Part shown: positions 16,366 to 26,082 of the stretch, piece after piece
How positions within the stretch are numbered: the stretch's first letter is position 1
How the letters are laid out: the number at the start of each line of letters is the position of its first letter
Made by a program: the position numbers and the translations under genes
Origin: CAZYTM01 sp964649725
Lineage (GTDB): Bacteria > Desulfobacterota > Desulfuromonadia > Geobacterales > Geobacteraceae
DNA length: 64,000 nucleotides
Direction: 5' to 3'
Assembly: GCA_964649725.1 (NCBI GenBank)
Contig: CAZYTM010000004.1
Location: forward strand, 248,001 to 312,000
The notes under the pieces: model-generated
Told to the model about the DNA's origin: nothing
Databases searched by the model: none
Seen by the model: only the letters and a program-made list of their open reading frames with translations

Positions 16366-19356
16366 TTAGAGATCCTTCAAAGTGTTCTGCCACTTTTCTT
16401 TGAGCATTACAATGTCAGAACATATTATTGGTGTGCCATCAAGGCCTTTAATAGTCAAAACTGGTTTAACGGTTACTTCTCCAATTGCGGCGTAACAGGT
16501 TCCACTCATGATATCCTCAAAATGATCACGCTTTTCAGGAGGTATAGTCACTATAAATCTGGAAGCAGATTCAGCAAATAAAAGTGGTAAATCGTTTTTA
16601 TCATCAGGCAAGCCCCCCCAAGGGACAACAGACAAATCAATCGACATACCATAACCTCCGGCAAAAGCCGATTCTGCAGCAGCAACAGCCAAACCACCAT
16701 CGGATAGATCATGGCATGATGCTACTATCCCTGCCTTTACCGCTTGATTAAATGCCTTATAACATCTAAAGGCGTCTCCTGCGTTAACAATGGGTACTCT
16801 ATTGCCTATAAATCCTTTAATCGCAAAATATTCAGAACCTCCCAATTCATTGTCAGTGTTGCCAAGTAGGAACACGATATCACCTGGGCGCTTGACATCC
16901 ATGGTAATAGCATTACGAATATCTTCTATCTTTCCAATGACTGAAAAGAGAAGCGTCGGAGGGATCGATATTTTTGTAGAACCATCGTAAAAATCATTTT
17001 TCATCGAATCTTTACCGGATATAAGTGGGATGTTATAAGCTAGACAAATATCATATAAAGCTTGATTGGACCTTACCAACTGTGCCATTTTGAATGGGCC
17101 ATCAGGCGTCTTCTCAGACAAAACCGGGTCGCACCAGCAAAAATTATCTAGCCCGGCTACTAAATCTAAAGAACCCCCAACAGCAACGTAATTTCGCAAT
17201 CCTTCATCTATTGCATTTGTTGTCATATGATAAGTATCAATATCACTATAACGAGGGCAAATCCCATGAGCGACCACCACCCCTTCCCATGAATCTAGGA
17301 TAGGTCTTACAATAGCAGCATCAGACGGCCCATCATTTTCAACACCTGTAAATGGTTTGATAATACTTCCACCTTGCACTTCGTGATCATACCTACGTAC
17401 TACATTCTCCTTAGAGCAGATATTCAAAGCACTAAGCAACTCAAGCAAGTCATCGTTATAATCAGTTTTTGGTGACAATACTGGCTCAAGATGTGTTTTT
17501 ACTTCCCATTTTGCTTGCAGTTGCAAAGTTGGCAGACCATCATGCATAAATTTAATCGGTAAATACGCTACGGTACGATTATCGTAAAGAATATGGAACC
17601 ACCCCGTATCGGTAAACTCACCAAGAATTGACGTTTCCACTCCGAAATTAATTGCCATTTTAGTAAATTCATCAATTTTATCTGGTGATACAGCAAGACT
17701 CATGCGCTCTTGCGCCTCTGAAATAAGAATCTCCCAAGGGTTGAGACCAAAATATTTTAATGGCGCATTGACAAGATCCATTCTGCAACCACCAGATTCA
17801 ACAGACATTTCACCTACAGAAGACGAAAGCCCACCAGCACCATTGTCAGTTATATAGTTATATAAACCTTTGTCTCTAGCTCTTATCAAAAAATCGAACA
17901 TCCTTTTCTGAGTAATAGGGTCGCCTATCTGTACTGCAGTAACTGGAGAATTCTCATTCAATTCTTCTGACGAGAATGTTGCCCCATGAATGCCATCTTT
18001 ACCTATCCTGCCACCCACCATAACAATTAGATCACCTGGATTAATATGTTTAACATGAGACGGTTCGCCATTGATTATTGAAGGCATTATCCCAGCAGTA
18101 CCACAGAAAACCAGGGGTTTACCAGCAAATCTTTCATCAAATACAAGAGAACCGTTTACTGTTGGAATACCACTTTTGTTACCACCATGCTCCACCCCTT
18201 CCACAACTCCTTCAAAAATACGTCTGGGATGGAGTAGCCTCTTTGGTAACGATTTATTATAAAATGGGTCAGCAAAACAAAATACATCCGTATTAAATAT
18301 TAATTTGGCTCCCTTTCCTGTGCCGAATGGGTCACGATTGACACCAACTATACCAGTTAAAGCACCACCATATGGATCTAATGCTGAGGGTGAATTATGT
18401 GTCTCAACTTTATATACCAGCGACCAATCGTTGTTGAATCTTATAACACCAGCATTGTCCTTGAACACTGACAGGCAAAAGTCATTAATCCCCAATTTTT
18501 CACGAACATCTCTTGTTGCTTTTTGAATAAATGATTTGTAAAGGGACTTTATCTCTTTATGTCTGCCAAACTCATCAATATAATTAATAGTGCCAGCGAA
18601 TATTTTGTGTTTACAATGTTCCGACCATGTTTGTGCAAGAGCTTCTAACTCAACATCAGTCGGTTGATCAGTAAGTCCATTTTTGCGTCGTTCTTCAATA
18701 AAGTCAGGATTACAGAAAAATGTTTGGATGGACTTCATCTCTTCAAGAGATAATGCAAGTACACCTTCTCTACTTATTCTAAGTAACTCGTCGTCAGTCA
18801 CTTGCAAATCAACATCTCTAACTTCAACCGCTTTCTCTACAATTACTTTAGGCAAAGTTGCCTGAATACCACCAAGTGACTGAAATGTGTCTGCATCTAA
18901 AATTGTGTATCTTTGAATAAGAGTGTTGCAGAGGAGTCCAGTGGTAATATGTTCCACATCCGCATATGATATGTCACCTTTAAGTAAATACTGTATTGAT
19001 GTATACACTGCTTCCATGGGTTGAAACGATCTACCTGTTATAAATTCTATGGCCTCTCGTGCAGTTCTCCCAACATTATCTGTCACGCCAGGCCTAAATC
19101 CAACCTCAACTATAAAATCAAAATTAGCTGCCAACGGCTTATCAAGATTCCATGTCTGAATAATGGGGTCACTGAAAGGTTCTGCAGCTATTATTTGTAA
19201 TTCAGATTCAGTTAACTGTGCATCTATTGTATAGACATCTATAGTATGTACACTCTCAACAGGTATACGAAGGAAATTAGTGATTTCACGATATATACGT
19301 TCACCTCGAGCATCACGCATATTCTCTTTAAGTGCAACTTCAATTCTACGAGCCAT
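16366..19356 (-). CDS. purL: FGAM synthase, large form without glutaminase domain
   Basis: This 996-residue protein converts FGAR to FGAM using ATP and ammonia from PurQ. A PurS-like N-terminal domain (about 1-190, with FRPGVTDNVGRTAREAIEF) precedes two copies of the AIRS-type ATP domain. AQTWSEHCKHKIF, ETHNSPSALDPYGGA and the later CHDLSDGGLAVAAAE block are diagnostic. The architecture matches large PurL minus its glutaminase, which is the separate next gene. The start lies 1 base inside the mscS stop, with AAGGAT upstream. Confidence 0.95.
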   Translation of the reverse strand: MARRIEVALKENMRDARGERIYREITNFLRIPVESVHTIDVYTIDAQLTESELQIIAAEPFSDPIIQTWNLDKPLAANFDFIVEVGFRPGVTDNVGRTAREAIEFITGRSFQPMEAVYTSIQYLLKGDISYADVEHITTGLLCNTLIQRYTILDADTFQSLGGIQATLPKVIVEKAVEVRDVDLQVTDDELLRISREGVLALSLEEMKSIQTFFCNPDFIEERRKNGLTDQPTDVELEALAQTWSEHCKHKIFAGTINYIDEFGRHKEIKSLYKSFIQKATRDVREKLGINDFCLSVFKDNAGVIRFNNDWSLVYKVETHNSPSALDPYGGALTGIVGVNRDPFGTGKGAKLIFNTDVFCFADPFYNKSLPKRLLHPRRIFEGVVEGVEHGGNKSGIPTVNGSLVFDERFAGKPLVFCGTAGIMPSIINGEPSHVKHINPGDLIVMVGGRIGKDGIHGATFSSEELNENSPVTAVQIGDPITQKRMFDFLIRARDKGLYNYITDNGAGGLSSSVGEMSVESGGCRMDLVNAPLKYFGLNPWEILISEAQERMSLAVSPDKIDEFTKMAINFGVETSILGEFTDTGWFHILYDNRTVAYLPIKFMHDGLPTLQLQAKWEVKTHLEPVLSPKTDYNDDLLELLSALNICSKENVVRRYDHEVQGGSIIKPFTGVENDGPSDAAIVRPILDSWEGVVVAHGICPRYSDIDTYHMTTNAIDEGLRNYVAVGGSLDLVAGLDNFCWCDPVLSEKTPDGPFKMAQLVRSNQALYDICLAYNIPLISGKDSMKNDFYDGSTKISIPPTLLFSVIGKIEDIRNAITMDVKRPGDIVFLLGNTDNELGGSEYFAIKGFIGNRVPIVNAGDAFRCYKAFNQAVKAGIVASCHDLSDGGLAVAAAESAFAGGYGMSIDLSVVPWGGLPDDKNDLPLLFAESASRFIVTIPPEKRDHFEDIMSGTCYAAIGEVTVKPVLTIKGLDGTPIICSDIVMLKEKWQNTLKDL

Positions 19357-20438
19357 TATTTATCCTTTTCCATATAGATCGTTCTGATTGGAAATGGTAT
19401 TTCTACTTCACTTTCACTAAATCGACTTATAATCTGGCAATTAATATTATCTGTTACTGAGAGGAGATCATTGTATTCCTCCACCCAAAAATAGAGAACA
19501 AAATTAAGAGCATAATCGCCAAAAGAAACAAAAAAAGCCTCAGGTGCTGGATTGCGTAGGACTTCTTTAATATCAAGTGCAATAAGAACAAGTAGATTCT
19601 TTACATGCCCAACATCACTATTATATGAAACACCAATATTAATTTTACCCCGCACGCTATGGTCGGGGAATGCTTGGTTAGTAACCATAGTGTTACACAA
19701 ATCAGAGTTAGGTATTATTAGAAGTATATTATCGAGAGTTTTTATCCTAGTACTGCGCAAGCCAATATCTAAGACATCACCAATCTGTCCGTTGTTCAGT
19801 TGGATTCTGTCACCTATCCGAAACGGTCTGTCAATCATCAAGGTAAAACCAGAAATCATATGTGCCAAAGTATCCTTGGCTGCCATGCCTATAGCTAGGG
19901 AGCCAATACCAAAAGCAGTAATCAAAGATAAAATATCGTAATTAAAGTGCTTGAGTGTAATAATTAAAGATGTGCCTATTAGAATGATGATTACAATTTT
20001 TTCGAGCAATGGGATTACTTGGCGGTCAAGTCCATCCTTACCATGCACGGTCAGGAAATTTGCATAACATTTAATTAGCTCATCAATGCAGCGATAGGCT
20101 ATATTGGATATTATTATAACATTAATGATAAAGATCGCTCCAGAAGATACAAGTTGTATCTTTGGAGGTAATGGCAAATAATGTACTGAATAATAAAGAC
20201 CAGCAAATATAACGAGAAGTGCTGCAGGGGGTGTAATTCGAGCTAAGATTCGATCATCAAGCTCAGTCCGGGTTACTGCTGTTAAACATGGGACCCAATT
20301 AAGCAGAATATATTTAAGAAATTGCGATAATAGATAAAAGAGTGCAAATATTAGCAACGCGACAAGAATCTCTTTAAACCAGAAGAGAAAGAGCCCATCA
20401 CTTTCATTGAGACGATAAAACTCCAAAAATTTAGTCAC
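19356..20438 (-). CDS. MscS-family mechanosensitive channel
   Basis: A small-conductance channel of about 360 residues. Four hydrophobic segments lie in the first 190 residues, followed by the TM3 and beta-domain signature AFGIGSLAIGMAAKDTLAH, then LMIDRPFRIGDRIQL. It should release solutes during osmotic downshock. I place the start at the GTG at 20438, preceded by GAGGG at a good distance; a TTG five codons earlier is possible. The start lies inside the purB end and its stop overlaps the purL start, so it is embedded in the purine operon. Confidence 0.88.
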   Translation of the reverse strand: MTKFLEFYRLNESDGLFLFWFKEILVALLIFALFYLLSQFLKYILLNWVPCLTAVTRTELDDRILARITPPAALLVIFAGLYYSVHYLPLPPKIQLVSSGAIFIINVIIISNIAYRCIDELIKCYANFLTVHGKDGLDRQVIPLLEKIVIIILIGTSLIITLKHFNYDILSLITAFGIGSLAIGMAAKDTLAHMISGFTLMIDRPFRIGDRIQLNNGQIGDVLDIGLRSTRIKTLDNILLIIPNSDLCNTMVTNQAFPDHSVRGKINIGVSYNSDVGHVKNLLVLIALDIKEVLRNPAPEAFFVSFGDYALNFVLYFWVEEYNDLLSVTDNINCQIISRFSESEVEIPFPIRTIYMEKDK

Positions 20439-21726
20439 CAAAAACCCTCGCAAATATAGTATCTATATGTTTAAGGTGATAGCTAAGATCAAATGTGTCA
20501 CAAATATCATCAGCTGTAAGATATGATAGAACATCAGGGTCATTAAGCAACTCTTCCTGAAGATCCTTATTCTGCTCCCATACTCTCATTGCATTTCTTT
20601 GTACAAGTTCATATGCTCGTTCTCGCGATGCTCCAGCTGTTGCAAGTTTCAGCAGCACTCTTTGAGAGTTGAACAACCCCCCCATTTGATCAAGATTCTT
20701 CTTCATATTTTCTGGATACACAACTAGATTACCAATCAATCCAACTGCCCTATTAAGCATGAAATCTAATAGTATAGTGGCATCTGGACCTATAACTCGC
20801 TCAACTGAAGAATGAGATATATCTCTTTCGTGCCAAAGCGGGACATTTTCCATAGCTGACACAGCATAACCTCGAAGAAGGCGCGCTAAACCGGTAAGAT
20901 TTTCCGAAAGAACAGGATTTCGTTTGTGAGGCATTGCAGACGAACCCTTTTGCCCTTTACTAAAAAATTCCTCTACTTCAAGCACTTCAGTACGTTGAAG
21001 GTGGCGAATCTCAACAGCAAATTTTTCAATTGATGACGCAATAATTGCTAATGTAGTAAAAAATTCAGCATGGCGATCACGCTGAATAATCTGAGTAGAG
21101 CATGGAGCAGGTTTCAGCCCGGCTTTTGCACAGACATATTCCTCAACACGTGGATCGATATTAGCAAAAGTGCCCACAGCTCCGGAAATCTTCCCATACG
21201 AAATTGTAGCGCGAGCTGCTTCCATTCTATTGAGATTACGTCGCATTTCATCATACCAGAGAGCCATTTTTAGACCGAATGTTACTGGTTCTGCATGAAT
21301 ACCATGTGAACGACCAATCATTGGCGTATTTTTGTATTCATAAGCCCGGCGCCTAATTGCATCCATCAGACGACGAATGCCATCAAGTATTAAGTCACTC
21401 GCCTCTTGCAAAAGCATTGCGAAAGAAGTGTCTAGCACATCTGATGAAGTCAGTCCCAAATGTACAAATCTGGAATCATCACCTATATAATCAGCAACAG
21501 AAGTTAGGAAAGCTATTACATCATGTTTTACAGTTTTTTCTATTTCGTCAATACGTGTTACATCAAAACTTGCTTTGTTAATTATTCTCTCTAATGCATC
21601 AAATGGAATATTGCCTAATTCGGCGTGTGCCTCACATGCATATATTTCAACATCCAACCATTTCTGGTAACGGTTTTGTGCCTCCCATATGCGAGTCATC
21701 TCAGGACGGCTATATCGTTCTATCAC
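20431..21726 (-). CDS. purB: Adenylosuccinate lyase
   Basis: The 431-residue enzyme cleaves SAICAR to AICAR and adenylosuccinate to AMP, releasing fumarate. The fumarase-superfamily signature KGSSAMPHKRNPVLSEN is at about 261-277. TSSDVLDTS near residue 87 and the GRSHGIHAEPVTFG block carry the catalytic residues. It is the first gene of the reverse-strand purine operon purB-mscS-purL-purQ-purF-pyrE, preceded by an AAGGAG ribosome binding site. Confidence 0.97.
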   Translation of the reverse strand: MIERYSRPEMTRIWEAQNRYQKWLDVEIYACEAHAELGNIPFDALERIINKASFDVTRIDEIEKTVKHDVIAFLTSVADYIGDDSRFVHLGLTSSDVLDTSFAMLLQEASDLILDGIRRLMDAIRRRAYEYKNTPMIGRSHGIHAEPVTFGLKMALWYDEMRRNLNRMEAARATISYGKISGAVGTFANIDPRVEEYVCAKAGLKPAPCSTQIIQRDRHAEFFTTLAIIASSIEKFAVEIRHLQRTEVLEVEEFFSKGQKGSSAMPHKRNPVLSENLTGLARLLRGYAVSAMENVPLWHERDISHSSVERVIGPDATILLDFMLNRAVGLIGNLVVYPENMKKNLDQMGGLFNSQRVLLKLATAGASRERAYELVQRNAMRVWEQNKDLQEELLNDPDVLSYLTADDICDTFDLSYHLKHIDTIFARVFGD

Positions 21727-21780
21727 TGGTATTTACTCCTTATACAAGAAATTAAAGTAAAAAATAATATGTAACATCTA

Positions 21781-22548
21781 TCAAACCGATAGAAATTGAC
21801 TTACTAGATTTTGATCCCCTAATATAAAGTGTGGCGAACAAATATTTTGCCTTTGTAAAAAATCTATAGTCTTTCTCATCACCAGTTCTGGTGCATTGTT
21901 CACTTCTGAAATATGCGCTAAAAAAACAGCTGTTAGATTCGAATGTGCTAACTCATCAAGAAGCGCAGCTGATTCAGAATTAGATAAGTGTCCATGACGA
22001 GATTTGATTCTTTGTTTAAGATGCCAAGGATAAGGGCCATTTGCTAATAAATCATCATCGTGGTTGAATTCAACAACTAATACTCTACAACAACTCAATT
22101 TATCTTGAACCAGTCGAGTTACAACTCCAAGATCAGTAGCAATCCCGATACTACTTTTGTCTGATTCGATACGAAAACCGACTGGATCACTCGCATCATG
22201 TGTTATTTGAAAAGGGTCAATGTATAAATCCCTGAAATAAAATGGTGTCCCAGCTTCAAATTCAACAAAATTACATTTATTGAATATCTTAGCTCCATTG
22301 AAAGTTGAACGATTTGCATATAAAGGGATATTGAAACGCCTTGATAGCGTTGCAGCACCACGAATATGGTCGTTATGTTCGTGGCTGATAAGTATTGCAT
22401 TAAGGTCTGACGCGTCAATCCCGATGCTTGCTAGACGAAATTGAAGTTCGCGGGCAGACATGCCTGCATCAACAAGTATCCTGCTGGAGCCAGCCTCAAT
22501 ATACAAGGCATTACCTTTACTCCCGCTAGCCAGCAGGCAGACTTTCAC
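21781..22548 (-). CDS. Metallo-beta-lactamase fold hydrolase (WalJ/YycJ-like)
   Basis: This 255-residue protein begins VCLLASGSKGNALYIE, the entry of the YycJ/WalJ group. The metal motif SHEHNDHIRGA (HxHxDH) is at about 56-66, with a later histidine in ITHDASDP and aspartate in IATDLG. The family has been linked to cell-wall control and nuclease-like activity in Firmicutes; the role here is not shown. It starts at GTG with GGAGG upstream. It lies downstream of a HAMP-PAS histidine kinase on the same strand, about 146 bases away. Confidence 0.85.
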   Translation of the reverse strand: MKVCLLASGSKGNALYIEAGSSRILVDAGMSARELQFRLASIGIDASDLNAILISHEHNDHIRGAATLSRRFNIPLYANRSTFNGAKIFNKCNFVEFEAGTPFYFRDLYIDPFQITHDASDPVGFRIESDKSSIGIATDLGVVTRLVQDKLSCCRVLVVEFNHDDDLLANGPYPWHLKQRIKSRHGHLSNSESAALLDELAHSNLTAVFLAHISEVNNAPELVMRKTIDFLQRQNICSPHFILGDQNLVSQFLSV

Positions 22549-22694
22549 TTTACCTCCGAAACAACAATTAACTTAGGGGAATTGATACGTATCACTTCTG
22601 ATTCAGCAAAGCGGTTACTACTGTGCAGGATAAAACGTCACAGGTTTTTATACCGTAAAGTTGCGATAGATTCAAGACAAACTTGATTGGCTGT

Positions 22695-24770
22695 TTAACT
22701 TAGAAGGTTCATATAGTCAAGAGTTGAATCACCTACAATAGGATTTAATGGGAGAAGGATGTGAAATGTCGAACCAGGATAGGATTCAGGATTAAATCCA
22801 GGAGACTCAACCCATATTTCACCACCGTGCATCTCAACAATCCCTTTCGCAATAGCCAAACCAAGGCCAGCACCCTTTGCCTTAAAGGCAACTTTTCCGG
22901 TACTATGCTCTTCAATGTTGCCAGCTTCATAGAATTTATCAAATATTCTTATCTGGTCTTCTCGATCAATACCGATACCAGTATCGCTTACAGCTATTTC
23001 GACATAAAGATGGTGCTCTTTACCAATAGATACCAAAGGTTGAGTATCTCTTGAAGTCTGATTACTCCACAAAAGGTATTTAGCACTTGTAATTACATTA
23101 ATTTTCCCGCCGTCTGGAGTAAACTTGATCGCATTGCCAAGGATATTCGATAATAACTGCATAATTCTGAGACCATCACCCTTTATCTTAGGTATAGTTT
23201 CATCAAAATTCAAGACCAACTCCTGCTTACGCATTGAGAAAAAAAACCGCAATTCATTAACAGAAATTCTGAGTAGGTGGTTTATATCAACATCCTCAAG
23301 TTTAAGCTGGAGCCTTTTTTCGTCTATCATGGACACATCAACCATATCCTTAATTATATTATCTAATCTGGAGGCAGCATTTGAAATGTTTTCAACCATT
23401 TCAAGTACAGTAGGATCAATTCTATCAACCATATCAGTCATGATAAGCTCAGAGTAACCCATAATTACCGTTAACGGAGTTTTTAGTTCATGGGATGCAA
23501 GCCCTAAAAAAGAATCCTTCATTCTGTTTAGGCGGGCAAGGTCTGCAGCGCTTTTTTCGAGATTTTGAACAATTTCACGTTCCTTAGTAACGTCACGAAA
23601 AATAGCTTGAACAAGTTGTTCCCCACCGCTTTTAATACAACTAGCATGTATCCTGCCTAGCACCTGTTGCCCCTCTTTTTTCATAAAACGCATTTCCTCA
23701 GCGATATGCATGCCAGTTAGAGCATCTTTAAAAATTTTATTAATACGAGGGATGTTTTGAATATTTAACAATAACAAAAACTTAGTTAAAGGTAGCCCAA
23801 CAATTTCTTTTGCAGAATACCCGAATAGTTCTTCAGCCATCTTATTTGCAATTTTTATTTGCTCTTCATTATCTACAACAATAATAGCATCACTAGCATC
23901 TTCTAGTAATGACTTATATAATTCTTCAGAACGTTCTAATTCAAGACTAAGACTTTCTAGCTTCATGTAAGAAGAATGTAATTTATTGTGAGTATCTTCC
24001 ATTTCTTTATAACTTTTTTGAATTTCTTCCTCCCTGTTTTTCAATGTGGAAGACATATAGTTGATATTTTTTGCAAGTTCATTGAATTCATATATCTCTA
24101 CTTCAGGGATCCTAGTATCTAATGCACCGTCAGTGATTTTTTTTACTCCAACGAGCAAAGAAGAAATTGGTTTCATTATGTTTTTTTTAATAAAGAAAAC
24201 AACTAGTGTAAACGATAGAATAAAGAAGATTACCAGAAGCAAGAGTGATCTCAAAATCATTGAAGCTACTCTGTTTGCAACTTCTGTTTCAGGGAAACCT
24301 ATGTGAATTATTGCTAATCGCCTACCATCAGATGAAGTTAGTGCTGTGGATATGTCATAATTTGTTGTACTACCATGGGCTATAAGAGTTACAACTTGTT
24401 CAGTATTCTTTTTTGACAATGTTTTTATTACATTATCAAAACGGTAACCAGCATATTTCTCATCATTATAAAATATTGGCTTACCTTCGACGTCAGTTAT
24501 AATACAATAGTCTCCAACTGGTGGATTTGCCTCAATAATTTCTTGGCACTTCTGATTTATACCTGGTATATCATGAATATCTAATCCTAGACCTATAACT
24601 TTTTCAAGACTTGCCTTCAAATTGGCGCTAAGACTTTGTGAAGTAAATATAAGCGCTTGTATATAGTCTCGACGATATGCGGCTACATCCATTCCTGTAT
24701 TGGCTAAAATAGTTAGGAATAAAATCAGAAATGAAAATAGAACAATACGTTTTTCTAATGTTTTCATCAT
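22695..24770 (-). CDS. HAMP-PAS sensor histidine kinase
   Basis: The 691-residue kinase has TM1 (about 8-25), a periplasmic sensor of about 145 residues, TM2 (about 172-195), HAMP (about 196-248), a coiled-coil linker, PAS (about 283-395), HisKA with H427 (GLASHELKTPLT) and a HATPase domain ending near 680. HELKTP marks the HPK1 group. This WalK-like layout suits sensing at the envelope. No response regulator gene is adjacent, so its partner lies elsewhere. A WalJ-type gene lies downstream. Confidence 0.9.
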   Translation of the reverse strand: MMKTLEKRIVLFSFLILFLTILANTGMDVAAYRRDYIQALIFTSQSLSANLKASLEKVIGLGLDIHDIPGINQKCQEIIEANPPVGDYCIITDVEGKPIFYNDEKYAGYRFDNVIKTLSKKNTEQVVTLIAHGSTTNYDISTALTSSDGRRLAIIHIGFPETEVANRVASMILRSLLLLVIFFILSFTLVVFFIKKNIMKPISSLLVGVKKITDGALDTRIPEVEIYEFNELAKNINYMSSTLKNREEEIQKSYKEMEDTHNKLHSSYMKLESLSLELERSEELYKSLLEDASDAIIVVDNEEQIKIANKMAEELFGYSAKEIVGLPLTKFLLLLNIQNIPRINKIFKDALTGMHIAEEMRFMKKEGQQVLGRIHASCIKSGGEQLVQAIFRDVTKEREIVQNLEKSAADLARLNRMKDSFLGLASHELKTPLTVIMGYSELIMTDMVDRIDPTVLEMVENISNAASRLDNIIKDMVDVSMIDEKRLQLKLEDVDINHLLRISVNELRFFFSMRKQELVLNFDETIPKIKGDGLRIMQLLSNILGNAIKFTPDGGKINVITSAKYLLWSNQTSRDTQPLVSIGKEHHLYVEIAVSDTGIGIDREDQIRIFDKFYEAGNIEEHSTGKVAFKAKGAGLGLAIAKGIVEMHGGEIWVESPGFNPESYPGSTFHILLPLNPIVGDSTLDYMNLLS

Positions 24771-24920
24771 AATCCAAGATCTGATATTAGTTTCGTTGTG
24801 GGCAAAGCAATATTATCACAATTTAAATATTAACAATTTATTTTATAAATTAGAATCACCTTGTGGATATTTTACATAATAGTACATAAACATCCACGAA
24901 ATAAAATACGAAATATTAAG

Positions 24921-24949
24921 TTGACGCGGCATGACCATTCGGTTATATT
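24921..24949 (+). promoter_or_regulatory. Predicted sigma-70 promoter of gapA
   Basis: TTGACG (24921-24926) is followed after 17 bases by TATATT (24944-24949), 53 bases before the gapA start. Both boxes differ from consensus by one base each and the spacing is ideal. This is the only good promoter seen ahead of the glycolytic genes. Confidence 0.55.
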
Positions 24950-25002
24950 TTTTTGATTCAAATATCTAAAATGTATTTAAAAACTTATATAAGGAGGCGA
25001 AA

Positions 25003-26001
25003 ATGGCATTGAAAGTGGCAATCAACGGATTCGGTCGGATTGGTCGAATGGTTTTCCGATCAGTTTTAAAGGAAAAAGATATTGAAATAGTAGCGATTAA
25101 TGATCTTACAGATGCTAATACATTAGCACATCTACTTAAATACGATTCAGTTCATGGTATTTTTGCGGCAAAAGTAGAGGCTAAAGGTGATGACTTAGTT
25201 GTTAATGGCAAAACAATAAAAATACTTGCTGTCAAGAACCCAGAAGAATTGCCTTGGAAGAAAATGAAGGTAGATGTTGTCCTTGAATCAACAGGCCTTT
25301 TTACAGCCAGAGAAAAAGCAGAATTACACCTGAAAGCCGGTGCAAGCAAAGTAGTTATATCAGCACCTGCGACTGGAGAAGATATAACCATCGTTATGGG
25401 TGTCAATCATCATCTTTATGATTCAAAAAAACATAATATTATTTCTAATGCTTCTTGTACAACAAATTGTCTTGCACCAGTAGTCAAGGTATTACATGAT
25501 TCATTCGGGATAGAAAGAGGGCTGGTGACAACAGTCCACTCATATACTAATGATCAACGCATTCTTGACCTACCCCATAAAGACCTAAGACGGGCTAGAG
25601 CTGCAGCTGTATCAATGATTCCTACATCAACAGGTGCAGCTAAAGCTGTATCCTTAGTTCTTCCTGAACTGAAAGGGAAATTGGACGGGATGGCTATACG
25701 TGTTCCTACCCCTAATGTTTCTGTTGTAGATCTTGTTGCATCACTTAAAAAGAAGACTGATGCAGATAAGGTAAATGCAGCTCTTAAAAAAGCTTCCCGA
25801 GGCTCATTGAAAGGAATTCTTGGTTTTGAAGAAAGCCCTCTGGTTTCTATCGATTTCAACGGAAATGTCCTCTCATCTATAGTAGACGCAAGCAGCACAA
25901 AAACAATAGATGGTACTATGGTTAAAGTCCTATCTTGGTATGATAATGAGTGTGGTTTTTCACAAAGGGTAATTGATTTATTCAAATTAATAGCAAAATA
26001 A
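25003..26001 (+). CDS. gapA: Glyceraldehyde-3-phosphate dehydrogenase
   Basis: The 332-residue enzyme oxidises glyceraldehyde-3-phosphate to 1,3-bisphosphoglycerate. The Rossmann start INGFGRIGRMVFR, the catalytic cysteine in NASCTTNCLAPV (near residue 150) and the C-terminal SWYDNECGFSQRV are present. A perfect AAGGAGG lies ahead of the ATG. A hairpin with a T run follows the stop, so gapA may be transcribed partly alone and more strongly than pgk and tpiA. These three carry glycolytic or gluconeogenic flux. Confidence 0.98.
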   Translation: MALKVAINGFGRIGRMVFRSVLKEKDIEIVAINDLTDANTLAHLLKYDSVHGIFAAKVEAKGDDLVVNGKTIKILAVKNPEELPWKKMKVDVVLESTGLFTAREKAELHLKAGASKVVISAPATGEDITIVMGVNHHLYDSKKHNIISNASCTTNCLAPVVKVLHDSFGIERGLVTTVHSYTNDQRILDLPHKDLRRARAAAVSMIPTSTGAAKAVSLVLPELKGKLDGMAIRVPTPNVSVVDLVASLKKKTDADKVNAALKKASRGSLKGILGFEESPLVSIDFNGNVLSSIVDASSTKTIDGTMVKVLSWYDNECGFSQRVIDLFKLIAK

Positions 26002-26019
26002 TTGATATTTTATGAAAAT

Positions 26020-26046
26020 GGGGAGAGCATATCTCCCCTTTTTTAT
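26020..26046 (+). terminator. Rho-independent terminator after gapA
   Basis: GGGGAGA (26020-26026) pairs with TCTCCCC (26032-26038) across a 5-base loop and runs straight into six T residues. It lies 18 bases past the gapA stop, between gapA and pgk, and may be partial. Confidence 0.8.
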
Positions 26047-26082
26047 TAATTACTTACCTTACAAATATTTACTGGAGGGGAA

